NCBI GenBank assembly: GCA_937897665.1
Contig: CALCPB010000761.1
Location: forward strand, 1-7,768
DNA length: 7,768 bases
From: an uncultured Halomicronema sp.
Lineage (GTDB): Bacteria > Cyanobacteriota > Cyanobacteriia > Phormidesmidales > Phormidesmidaceae
Reading direction: 5' to 3'
Shown here: piece by piece, positions 1-6,254 of the stretch
Layout: each line of letters opens with the position of its first letter
Position numbering within the stretch: the stretch's first letter is position 1
Notes under the pieces: model-generated
What the model saw: only the letters and a program-made list of their open reading frames with translations
Databases searched by the model: none
What the model was told of the DNA's origin: nothing
Made by a program: the position numbers and the translations under genes

Positions 1-305
1 CCGTCGATTTGCTCGCTTCTTTGCAGACGATACTCGAACCCGGTACCTGGCGAGCCCGTCTTCACGCCAGCAGTGGCCTGGGCATCTTGCAGCTGAGCTG
101 TTCGCACAATTCACCTGAGCAGCTAACCGCAGTGCGATCGCGCTGCCAGGCTGCAGACGGCTATCTCAACCTGCTCGACGCACCTGCAGACTGGAAGCAA
201 CAGCTTGATCCCTGGGCGTTGGACGATGCGGCCCGGCTGTTGATGACCCGACTGCAAAAACAGTTTGATCCGCAAGGGCGCTTGAGTCCTGGTCGTCTGC
301 GATAA
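1..305 (+). CDS. glcE: Glycolate dehydrogenase subunit GlcE, C-terminal fragment (partial, left edge)
   Basis: This is the last part of an FAD-binding subunit of glycolate dehydrogenase. With GlcD and GlcF it oxidises photorespiratory glycolate to glyoxylate. The frame is open from the window edge (first whole codon at base 3, reading V-D-L-L-A-S-L) to TAA at 303-305, so the true start lies outside; the TTG at 9 is just a leucine codon. About 100 residues are visible. The ending F-D-P-Q-G-R-L-S-P-G-R-L-R is the typical closing motif of GlcD/GlcE-type FAD-linked oxidases, and the L-N-L-L-D-A-P stretch is also GlcE-like. The FAD-binding domain itself is not in the window. The assignment rests on this C-terminus plus glcF following on the same strand after a 192-base gap. 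GlcD is the alternative, but the fit is poorer. A HIP1 site lies at 134-141 inside the gene. Confidence 0.83.
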   Translation, partial: VDLLASLQTILEPGTWRARLHASSGLGILQLSCSHNSPEQLTAVRSRCQAADGYLNLLDAPADWKQQLDPWALDDAARLLMTRLQKQFDPQGRLSPGRLR

Positions 306-497
306 GGGCATCAGCCGATTTCAGGTATTCGCGACTCCCGACCAATATCCAGAATCGAGCGACCGCGGCGCGGCGATGCAATAGACACCATTGAAAGACG
401 ATCCCCCGTGATCGCCTGTCTTGCCCTCTGCTAGCACCCAATCCCGAAATCAACGCGGTAGGCTGGAACTACTGATCGCCAGCGAAATCTCACCAAT

Positions 498-1850
498 ATG
501 CAAACGGCAGATGCGCCCACGCCTCAACCCGACAATTTGCCCGAGCAAGGATTTGATCCCCAACATCCGCCCTCTCAAGAGCTGATTGATGCCTGCGTGC
601 ACTGTGGATTTTGCTTGACCACCTGTCCCAGCTATCGGGTCATTGGCAAAGAAATGGACTCGCCTCGGGGTCGCATTTATTTAATGGATGCGATTAATAA
701 GGGAGAGGCAGAGTTTTCGGCTACCGCGGTGGAGCATTTTGACTCTTGTCTGGGGTGTCTGGCCTGTACGACTGCCTGTCCGTCTGGGGTGCAGTATGAC
801 CAGCTCATTGCGGCAGTGCGGCCCCAGGTGCAGCGCCAGCACTCGCGATCGCTGCCGGGTAAACTCTTGCGAACGCTGATCTTTCAGCTATTTCCCTACC
901 CTGACCGGATTCGTCTATTACTGACACCGCTGGGACTATATCAGATATCAGGCTTATCAAAACTGCTGCAGGGCTCCGGTCTGCTCAAAAAACTGTCGCC
1001 CAACCTGGCCGCTATGGAATCGCTGCTGCCTAAGGTAACGGCTAAATCCTTTCAAGATAATTTGCCGGCGGTGATTCCGGCGGTGGGCAAACAGCGCTAC
1101 CGAGTGGGCATGGTTTTAGGCTGTGTGCAACGCGTCTTCTTTTCCGACGTTAATGAAGCGACGGCACGGGTATTGGCTGCAAACGGCTGTGAAGTTGTGA
1201 TCCCCAAAAGTCAGGGCTGCTGCTCCGCGCTACCCGCTCACCAAGGTGAAGAAGCCCAGGCCCAAGCTCTGGCGCGACAAATGATCGACGCCTTCGCTGA
1301 CACCGAGGTCGATTATGTGGTGATCAATGCGGCGGGCTGTGGGCATACCCTGAAGGAATATGGTCACATTTTGCAAGATGATGACGCCTATCGCGATCGC
1401 GCCCAGGCCTTTTCAGACAGCGTGCGCGATGTGCAGGAGTTTTTTGCCGCTGTTGGGCTGACGGCAGAGCTGCATCCGTTAACCGACGACACGTTGCCTG
1501 TGGTTTATCAAGATGCCTGTCATCTGCTGCATGGGCAAAAAATCAGTGTGCAACCCCGCCAGCTGCTCAAGCAAATTCCCCAGGTACAGCTGCGCGAGCC
1601 CATTGACGGGGCGCTTTGCTGCGGCAGTGCCGGGGTGTACAACATGCTGCAGCCCGAAGTGGCGGAAGAATTGGGCCAAATGAAGGCCGAAAACCTGGTG
1701 AATACGGGTGCCCAACTGATTGCTTCACCCAACCCAGGCTGTTCTCTACAGATTCAGAAATATTTGCAGCAACAGGGCCAATCGCTGCCGCTGGTTCATC
1801 CGATTGAGCTGCTGGATCGCTCCATTCGAGGCGAAAAACTGGTGCTTTAA
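498..1850 (+). CDS. glcF: Glycolate dehydrogenase iron-sulfur subunit GlcF
   Basis: GlcF carries electrons from the FAD subunits of glycolate dehydrogenase, probably at the membrane. The 450-residue protein is somewhat longer than the roughly 400 residues usual for the family. Two 4Fe-4S ligand sets are intact: C33-x2-C36-x2-C39-x3-C43-P and C84-x2-C87-x2-C90-x3-C94-P. Two cysteine-rich CCG domains follow. The first has G-C near 209, C241-C242 and G-C-G around 281; the second has A-C-H at 340-342, C374-C375-G and P-G-C ending at 415. These are the HdrB/GlcF-type elements, and all key cysteines are present. The ATG at 498 is the first start in the frame with a family-like N-terminus; no strong Shine-Dalgarno precedes it. 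The 192 bases after glcE hold an imperfect hairpin at 395-422 (AAGACGATC paired with GATC and GTCTT across a 4-base bulge) but no T run. I therefore cannot say whether glcE and glcF share a transcript. Confidence 0.96.
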   Translation: MQTADAPTPQPDNLPEQGFDPQHPPSQELIDACVHCGFCLTTCPSYRVIGKEMDSPRGRIYLMDAINKGEAEFSATAVEHFDSCLGCLACTTACPSGVQYDQLIAAVRPQVQRQHSRSLPGKLLRTLIFQLFPYPDRIRLLLTPLGLYQISGLSKLLQGSGLLKKLSPNLAAMESLLPKVTAKSFQDNLPAVIPAVGKQRYRVGMVLGCVQRVFFSDVNEATARVLAANGCEVVIPKSQGCCSALPAHQGEEAQAQALARQMIDAFADTEVDYVVINAAGCGHTLKEYGHILQDDDAYRDRAQAFSDSVRDVQEFFAAVGLTAELHPLTDDTLPVVYQDACHLLHGQKISVQPRQLLKQIPQVQLREPIDGALCCGSAGVYNMLQPEVAEELGQMKAENLVNTGAQLIASPNPGCSLQIQKYLQQQGQSLPLVHPIELLDRSIRGEKLVL

Positions 1851-2089
1851 GTCAGTCATCCCATCCGAGGGCACGTCATCAGTTATGACTAAAACCCTAC
1901 AGGGCCAGCATTGCCGCGCTTGCCCCCTACACCACGCTTGAAGCTCAAACCGTTTCAGCTAGATATTCAGCCGCCGACACCTGACCGTTCCAGCAGCCGG
2001 GCGCTCAGATGTCGATAATGACGGTAAAAGCGTACCGTTGCCAGAAGAGCGTATTAGGATGGACAAGCATCATTTCTCCACTCCTGACT

Positions 2090-3139
2090 ATGGCTTCGAC
2101 ATCTCCTGAACTCACGACAACCACGACTCCTCTATTAGGGCAGTCTTTAGAAGAACTGACAGATTGGGTCAAGGCGCAGGGGCAGTCTAGCTATCGCGGC
2201 AAACAGCTACACCAGTGGCTGTACGAAAAATATGCCCGTAGCCTGGCGGACGTGACGGTGTTTTCTAAAGAGTGGCGGGCCGAGATCGCCGCCGTGCCAG
2301 TCGGGCGATCGCAGCTGCAGTTTCGCTCTGTCGCGCCCGATGGCACGGTGAAATATTTGTTGAAGCTAGCCGATGGTCACATTATTGAAGCGGTCGGCAT
2401 TCCCACTGAACGCCGACTGACGGTGTGTGTCTCTTCTCAAGTGGGCTGTCCGATGGCCTGTGATTTTTGTGCCACGGGCAAAGGTGGCTTTTTGCGCAAC
2501 CTAGAGACCCACGAAATTGTCGATCAGGTTTTGACCGTACAGGAAGATTTTGAGCAACGCGTCAGCAATATCGTCTTTATGGGCATGGGTGAGCCCTTGC
2601 TGAACCAAAAAAACGTGGTAAAAGCAGTGCGATCGCTCAACCAAGATGTCGGCATCAGCCAGCGCTCGATCACGGTTTCAACGGTCGGGATTCCCGGTCA
2701 AATTCGACGATTAGCCGCCGAAGCTCTGAAAATTACGCTGGCAGTCAGCCTCCATGCTTCTAACCAGACGCTGCGAGAAACCCTCATCCCCAGTGCTCGT
2801 CAATATCCCCTTGAGGCCTTGATGGAAGAGTGCTACGAATACTTGCATCAGACCCGGCGACGTATTAGCTTCGAATACATTTTGTTATCAGGGCTCAACG
2901 ACTTGCCCCATCACGCAGCGGAACTGGCCGAAATGGTGGGTGGCTTTCAAAGCCACGTCAACCTGATTCCTTACAACCCCATCAGTGAGGTCGATTATCA
3001 GCGACCGAGTGATCACCAGATCCAAACCTTTGTTGATGAACTCAAAAAGCGCAACGTGGTTGTTAGCGTACGCTATTCGCGTGGGCTGGAAAAAGATGCA
3101 GCCTGTGGCCAGCTGAGAGCACAGAAGCTAGCTAGCTAG
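2090..3139 (+). CDS. rlmN: Dual-specificity RNA methyltransferase RlmN (23S rRNA A2503 / tRNA A37)
   Basis: RlmN is a radical-SAM enzyme that makes 2-methyladenosine at A2503 of 23S rRNA and A37 of some tRNAs, supporting translational accuracy. The 349-residue product carries the whole family signature: the N-terminal [11 protein letters not shown] accessory motif, the cluster motif C120-x3-C124-x2-C127 in [13 protein letters not shown], and the SAM-binding G-M-G-E-P-L-L-N near 165-172. C339 in D-A-A-C-G-Q-L is the residue that is methylated and donates the carbon, and C113 is the conserved cysteine just before the cluster. I start at the ATG at 2090 (M-A-S-T-S-P-E-L). An in-frame ATG at 2009 would add 27 residues with a C and W but no family resemblance. 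Neither start has a clear Shine-Dalgarno. The 239 bases after glcF show no convincing promoter or terminator. The nearest upstream gene, glcF, is functionally unrelated. Confidence 0.96.
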   Translation: MASTSPELTTTTTPLLGQSLEELTDWVKAQGQSSYRGKQLHQWLYEKYARSLADVTVFSKEWRAEIAAVPVGRSQLQFRSVAPDGTVKYLLKLADGHIIEAVGIPTERRLTVCVSSQVGCPMACDFCATGKGGFLRNLETHEIVDQVLTVQEDFEQRVSNIVFMGMGEPLLNQKNVVKAVRSLNQDVGISQRSITVSTVGIPGQIRRLAAEALKITLAVSLHASNQTLRETLIPSARQYPLEALMEECYEYLHQTRRRISFEYILLSGLNDLPHHAAELAEMVGGFQSHVNLIPYNPISEVDYQRPSDHQIQTFVDELKKRNVVVSVRYSRGLEKDAACGQLRAQKLAS

Positions 3140-3190
3140 GCTGCACTGGGATCTCAACGGCTCAACCGCAGTTCGGCCTACTGCAGCCTA
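3137..3190 (+). repeat. 9-bp inverted repeat straddling the rlmN stop, possible 3' end structure
   Basis: TAGGCTGCA at 3137-3145 starts exactly at the rlmN stop codon and is perfectly matched by TGCAGCCTA at 3182-3190, with 36 bases between. A second hairpin, GCAGT (3168-3172) with ACTGC (3180-3184), shares bases 3182-3184 with the outer stem, so the two cannot form together. The outer arm is followed by AAAAATCC, not by a T run, so it is not a standard intrinsic terminator. Many cyanobacterial 3' ends lack T runs, so an RNA end or stability element is possible but unproven. Confidence 0.35.
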
Positions 3191-3538
3191 AAAATCCGGA
3201 CCGTTTAAAGTAAATCAGGTGATTGAACGAGCCTAAAAGCTGACTCTCAGCACTCGTCGAGCCTGACAGCGGCAGCTCATTCTGTTCGTCGGCGATCGCG
3301 CCACCCGTGAAGTGTGAGATGAAAACAGCCTGAGCAGATAGCGTTGTAGCGGAGGCCGTCGTTGAGACAGATATCGATGGGTGATTGATTGAGATTTGGT
3401 AGCCGTCGGCAGTTAGGGGGCGGAATTGAAAAGCCGACTAGATCGTAATTTCAGTCATCTGGAGTGGTCTGAGCCAGCTGCGGGTAGAGGTATCGGCACG
3501 ACTTGACTGCACCCATGCCAACCATGCTTTAACGCAGC
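3140..3538. other. Convergent intergenic gap with no supported gene
   Basis: These 399 bases separate rlmN (+) from the small coiled-coil gene (-), both of which end here. That is long for a convergent gap. I see no tRNA, known RNA or T-rich terminator. It holds a HIP1 site (3292-3299), a short hairpin GCTGA/TCAGC (3239-3251) and the inverted repeat at the rlmN stop. On the minus strand a 91-codon stop-free frame runs from 3437 to the TGA at 3162-3164, but it has no ATG, GTG or TTG. Frames of that length are expected by chance. A 24-codon minus-strand ATG frame (3525-3451) is also unconvincing. Confidence 0.6.
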
Positions 3539-3910
3539 TTAGTGAGTGCGAGTGGCCAGCAGCTGTTCTTCTAAGGCGGCAATGCGGTTGTAAGCAGCTG
3601 TGAGCTGAGCCGTTAGTCGCTGAATTTGCACTTCGGGAGACAACACCGTGTCATCGCCAGACGTTTCAGGATCAACGTAGACCGAATCCATCAGAATATC
3701 TTTGTGCATGAGCAAGGACTCACCACGCTGGAAATTACCAGAGGGTCGAACGCGTGGTGGGTAGCTATCATCCAACACGCTGGCATTTGCCGAAGAAGAT
3801 TTTGATGTAGAAAGCATCTCGGTCACCCGAGAGTTGACCTGGTCAATCACCTCGTGGAGTGCGTCAACTTTTTGAGTCAGCAATGTGACTTGTGATTGCA
3901 TAGGTTCCAT
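3539..3910 (-). CDS. Small two-coil protein of unknown function
   Basis: This 123-residue protein has no signal peptide, membrane segment or catalytic motif. Residues 1-34 have heptad-like hydrophobic spacing (V8, L11, V15, L18, V21, V25, V29, M32). A Ser/Asn/Pro-rich linker follows to about 62. A short ordered-looking block, M-H-K-D-I-L-M-D-S-V-Y-V-D-P, spans 68-81. A second coil runs over 92-120 (S-P-E-V-Q-I-Q-R-L-T-A-Q-L-T-A-A-Y-N-R-I then A-A-L-E-E-Q-L-L). The second coil resembles conserved tails of small cyanobacterial hypothetical proteins, though this is a recollection and not a firm family assignment. A scaffold or adaptor role would fit but is inference. The ATG at 3910 is the first usable start. 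Twelve further in-frame codons upstream (3911-3946, reading D-I-H-N-S-I-Q-E-L-Q-R-H) continue the coil pattern but contain no ATG, GTG or TTG, and they overlap the likely promoter. A second ATG lies three codons in. Confidence 0.75.
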   Translation of the reverse strand: MEPMQSQVTLLTQKVDALHEVIDQVNSRVTEMLSTSKSSSANASVLDDSYPPRVRPSGNFQRGESLLMHKDILMDSVYVDPETSGDDTVLSPEVQIQRLTAQLTAAYNRIAALEEQLLATRTH

Positions 3911-3938
3911 ATGACGCTGAAGCTCTTGGATAGAATTA

Positions 3939-3966
3939 TGTATATCCTATAGCTGCTTTTTTTCAA
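3939..3966 (-). promoter_or_regulatory. Candidate sigma70-type promoter for the two-coil gene
   Basis: On the minus strand TTGAAA (complement of 3961-3966) lies 16 bases ahead of TATACA (complement of 3939-3944). That would place a transcript start near 3932 and leave a leader of about 20 bases before the ATG at 3910. The -35 box matches the consensus at five of six positions and the -10 at four of six. The local AT-rich setting raises the odds of chance matches, so this is only moderately supported. Confidence 0.4.
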
Positions 3967-4381
3967 TGCGTCAGTTCCCACTAATGATTTAAAGTTTGTT
4001 GATAATTTTTCTTCTCTCCCAGTTTTTATTTGAGTTGCCCCTTTGCGGTCAATGGTTTTCTGTGTCGGGGTTTGAGGATAATATCCTGCCCGTTTGCCGC
4101 AAGTTAGGCGCAGTTCGTCGGCAATTTTTGAGATACATAAGTTCATTAAGCCCTGATCGAAGAAAAACTTTAATCGGGTCGCTCATCTAGTGCCAAATAC
4201 TGGTCAGGTAATCGTTTCGGCGCTAAATCAAACTTCTGAGAGAGCCGCCAAAAGCCTTGAAAAACATGGGCTTTGTAGTGCTGAATACCAGAACTGAATG
4301 AGCGCCGATAGTAATCTAGGCTTGCCTTTTAGGCGTCTATCAGCAACAGTTTCATCCATCAAAAGCAGGACTTTAAACCGT

Positions 4382-4432
4382 TTAGATCGAACTCAGCGGC
4401 GCTGTTATTAGATCGAACTCAACGGAGCTATT
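4382..4432. repeat. Two-copy tandem repeat, 25-base unit, period 26
   Basis: The copies are 4382-4406 and 4408-4432, separated by one base and identical at 22 of 25 positions. Read on the minus strand, both end in GAGTTCGATCTAA; the three differences (T/C, T/G, T/C) fall in the first half. There are only two copies and no spacer of useful length, so this is not a CRISPR array. The period is not a multiple of three and the repeat brings in TAA stops, so it is not a protein repeat either. It could be a paired binding site or the end of a lost insertion; I do not recognise the sequence. Confidence 0.8.
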
Positions 4433-4498
4433 AAAGACATTTTTTGACTGCTAGCAATTACGAGTCATAAGTGAAAGCCTTGTTCCCACAGCTTCTTG

Positions 4499-4531
4499 GC
4501 GAATAAAGTCCTTTGCAAGGGCTTTATTCGC
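4499..4531. repeat. Near-perfect 33-base hairpin (15-bp stem, 3-base loop)
   Basis: The arms are GCGAATAAAGTCCTT and AAGGGCTTTATTCGC around the loop TGC. Fourteen of 15 pairs are Watson-Crick and the remaining one is a G.T wobble in the plus-strand RNA. This is the strongest inverted repeat noticed in the window. Neither strand has a T run after it, and no supported gene ends next to it, so an intrinsic terminator is not evident. A REP-like or miniature-element remnant, or a protein-binding palindrome, are alternatives. Confidence 0.8.
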
Positions 4532-5111
4532 TTGACAAAGCGTCCTGAGGAAAGAAAAGAAAGGCATCCTGAGGCGATCGCAATAGTCTGTATCCCTGGG
4601 TGCGATCGCGCGGTTCGTCCAGGCTTTTTGTGAAGGTCTACTCTCTTTTGTCAGCATTTGATCAAGCCGGTGGCAAATCTTCCCCCGAATCTCTTGGTTC
4701 CCCTGATCGTTCAAGCTGGTATGAGGAGTGCGCTCACTGAAAGTTGATGTCAGCCACCGAATTCGTAGCAAAAGCAAATCCGGCGGCGGTCGCCAGCCGC
4801 TGAGTGGACTTCGCAGCGGACATGAGGAATGGTTTGATGCTCTGCGTGAGTGTTTGGGCGGGATTCCGGCTACGAGTTTGGTAACCTTGACAGTAGTTCG
4901 TGTCGATAGCCGCGCTGCCAGCTCGTGGCCTCAATGCTAGCGATGCTGGGCCAGGTCATGCCCTTTGAAAGGATGAGTCAAAGACGCTGAACCCGGCGAT
5001 GGGCGATTGGGGGCTCATGCTTTAAGGAAACATGGGGCTCGATGCTGCCACCCTGTCTCTACCGATTTGGTGACAACGACCAAGCTATTAATTCATCATC
5101 AACACGCCCCT

Positions 5112-6254
5112 ATGGATCGAAGACGTTTACTGGCTGGTTTGGCTGCGTTGGCCGTTTCGCAAGTCGCCTGTCGCAGCAATACCGCTGATGCCCTGCAGAT
5201 CATGACCCTCAAGGGGGTCTTGCCTCCTCAATTACTCAACAACTTTAAATCGGGGCTGGCCGAGTCTGAGCAGTTGCGGCTCACCACCCAGAGAGATTGG
5301 GCTGCCCTTTTCCAGCAGTTACAAGCCTGGCATCCCTCGGCCAACACTGATGCCACAGGCGCAACGGCGCCCCCCGGCGCTGACTGGGTTTGCCTCAGTG
5401 ACTATTGGTTGCTGGCCGCGATTCAACAGCAGCTAATTGCCCCGTTGCAAGATATCGAACAGCTGCCTGGTTGGTCTACGCTCTCCGCCTCTTGGTCCAC
5501 GCTCTTGCGACGCAATGACCAGGGCTTGTTGGCGAATGCTGGTTCGCTTTGGGCGGCACCTTATCGCTGGCGCTATTTGACCATCGTGTATTCGCGCCGT
5601 CAGTTTGAGCGTTTGGGCTGGCAGCCCTCAACCTGGCAAGACTTGCTGAATCCCGACATTCAAGGCCGACTGGCCTTGCCGAATCATCCTCGACTGGTTT
5701 TAGGCATGATGTTGAAAGCTGGGGGACATTCTGTCAACGACCCTGACCCCACCGCTTATCCAGACGTTGTGCGATCGTTGGCGACACTGGCATCGCAGGT
5801 CAAGGTTTATTCTTCAGACAATTATTTGCAGGCCCTTATCAAGGGCGACATCTGGCTAGCGGTGGGCTGGTCAACGGAGATTCAGCCGCTGCTGTCGCAA
5901 TATCGTCAGCTCAGCATGGTAGCGCCTGAACCCGGCACCTTACTGTCGGCGGATGTTTGGGTCAAGCCCAACCGGCAGGCGGAGGCCGCCTCCGCGATCG
6001 CGCTAACTGAGCTGGAACAAAAATGGCTCGCTTACTGGTGGCAACCTGCCGTGATCACGCCCCTGAATCTGTTTTCCCAAGGGGTGTCGCCTCGATTGCT
6101 GACAACGCAAGCCACCACTGGCGTCGAGGGGGCAGCTGAGGCGCGGCGTCCCACCGCTCAACAACTAGAGCAGAGCGAGTTCATTACCCCCCTAGCGGAG
6201 CCGGCGATCGCCCGCTATGACGAGTTGTGGCGCCGCTTACGGCGGGGCGAATAA
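5112..6254 (+). CDS. Exported extracellular solute-binding protein (PotD-like, ABC transporter type)
   Basis: This 380-residue protein resembles periplasmic binding components of polyamine- or iron-type ABC importers (bacterial solute-binding family 1/8). The N-terminus has R3-R4-R5, a short hydrophobic stretch and C20 in S-Q-V-A-C. This suggests an exported lipoprotein, possibly through Tat, although Q at -3 makes a poor lipobox. A linker rich in T, A, G and P covers about 76-91. Family-like blocks follow: A-D-W-V-C-L-S-D-Y-W-L-L (90-101), A-A-P-Y-R-W-R-Y-L-T-I-V-Y (148-160), W-Q-D-L-L-N-P-D-I-Q-G-R-L-A-L-P (175-190) and G-D-I-W-L-A-V-G-W-S (245-254). I start at the ATG at 5112 because the signal sequence begins there; an in-frame ATG at 5007 adds 35 residues with no signal character. 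No permease or ATPase gene is nearby and the ligand cannot be read from the sequence. Its last 18 bases overlap the convergent gene downstream. Confidence 0.88.
   Translation: MDRRRLLAGLAALAVSQVACRSNTADALQIMTLKGVLPPQLLNNFKSGLAESEQLRLTTQRDWAALFQQLQAWHPSANTDATGATAPPGADWVCLSDYWLLAAIQQQLIAPLQDIEQLPGWSTLSASWSTLLRRNDQGLLANAGSLWAAPYRWRYLTIVYSRRQFERLGWQPSTWQDLLNPDIQGRLALPNHPRLVLGMMLKAGGHSVNDPDPTAYPDVVRSLATLASQVKVYSSDNYLQALIKGDIWLAVGWSTEIQPLLSQYRQLSMVAPEPGTLLSADVWVKPNRQAEAASAIALTELEQKWLAYWWQPAVITPLNLFSQGVSPRLLTTQATTGVEGAAEARRPTAQQLEQSEFITPLAEPAIARYDELWRRLRRGE

Larger units (their letters stand above)
3967..5111. other. Gene-poor stretch of about 1.1 kb, partly AT-rich, with repeats and hairpins
   Basis: No open frame here has a recognisable domain. 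The left part (about 3967-4180) is clearly AT-richer than the genes on either side. Structures seen are an imperfect hairpin at 4151-4178 (CCCTGATCGAAG against CTTTAATCGGG, loop AAAAA), a 25-base tandem repeat at 4382-4432, a strong hairpin at 4499-4531 and an 11-base repeat GCRTCCTGAGG at 4540-4550 and 4564-4574. There are also two HIP1 sites (4574-4581, 4602-4609) and a GC-rich hairpin CCGCTG/CAGCGG at 4797-4819. Open frames include 52 stop-free codons on the minus strand (4328-4170), an opposing plus-strand frame of about 42 codons over the same bases, and a minus-strand frame of 159 codons (4928 to 4451) with its first start, TTG, at 4777. None has enough support to be called a gene. A decayed locus or old insertion remnant is possible. 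No tRNA or known structured RNA was recognised. Confidence 0.6.

Noticed and set aside
166..453. 95-codon minus-strand open frame across the glcE-glcF gap
   Set aside because: It lies opposite the glcE 3' end and has no recognisable motif; the composition is that of an antisense shadow.
1854..1890. AGTCAT/ATGACT inverted repeat after glcF as a terminator
   Set aside because: Only six pairs around a 25-base loop and no T run.
2009..2089. 27-residue N-terminal extension of RlmN from the ATG at 2009
   Set aside because: The added residues do not resemble the family N-terminus, and the ATG at 2090 gives the usual length.
3451..3525. 24-codon minus-strand ATG frame just downstream of the two-coil gene
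   Set aside because: No Shine-Dalgarno, no motif, and a length common by chance.
3877..4190. Small open frames on both strands of the AT-rich stretch (minus 4146-3877, plus 3996-4190)
   Set aside because: No domain and unlikely composition, and the minus one overlaps the start of the two-coil gene and its promoter region.
4382..4432. CRISPR-like repeat pair
   Set aside because: Only two copies with a single base between them, so no spacer and no array; no cas gene in the window.
4715..4735. Minus-strand ACTCCTCATACC, close to the ACUCCUCACACC core of the cyanobacterial small RNA Yfr1
   Set aside because: One base differs, no flanking stem-loops fit and there is no terminator hairpin with a T run downstream.
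4728..4940. Overlapping 60-70-codon frames on both strands (plus 4728-4940, minus 4934-4734)
   Set aside because: They oppose each other, lack start signals and show no family features; they follow from local GC-rich sequence.
5067..5091. Promoter for the solute-binding gene (TTGGTG and TATTAA)
   Set aside because: The spacer is only 13 bases and no better -35 box lies at the usual distance.
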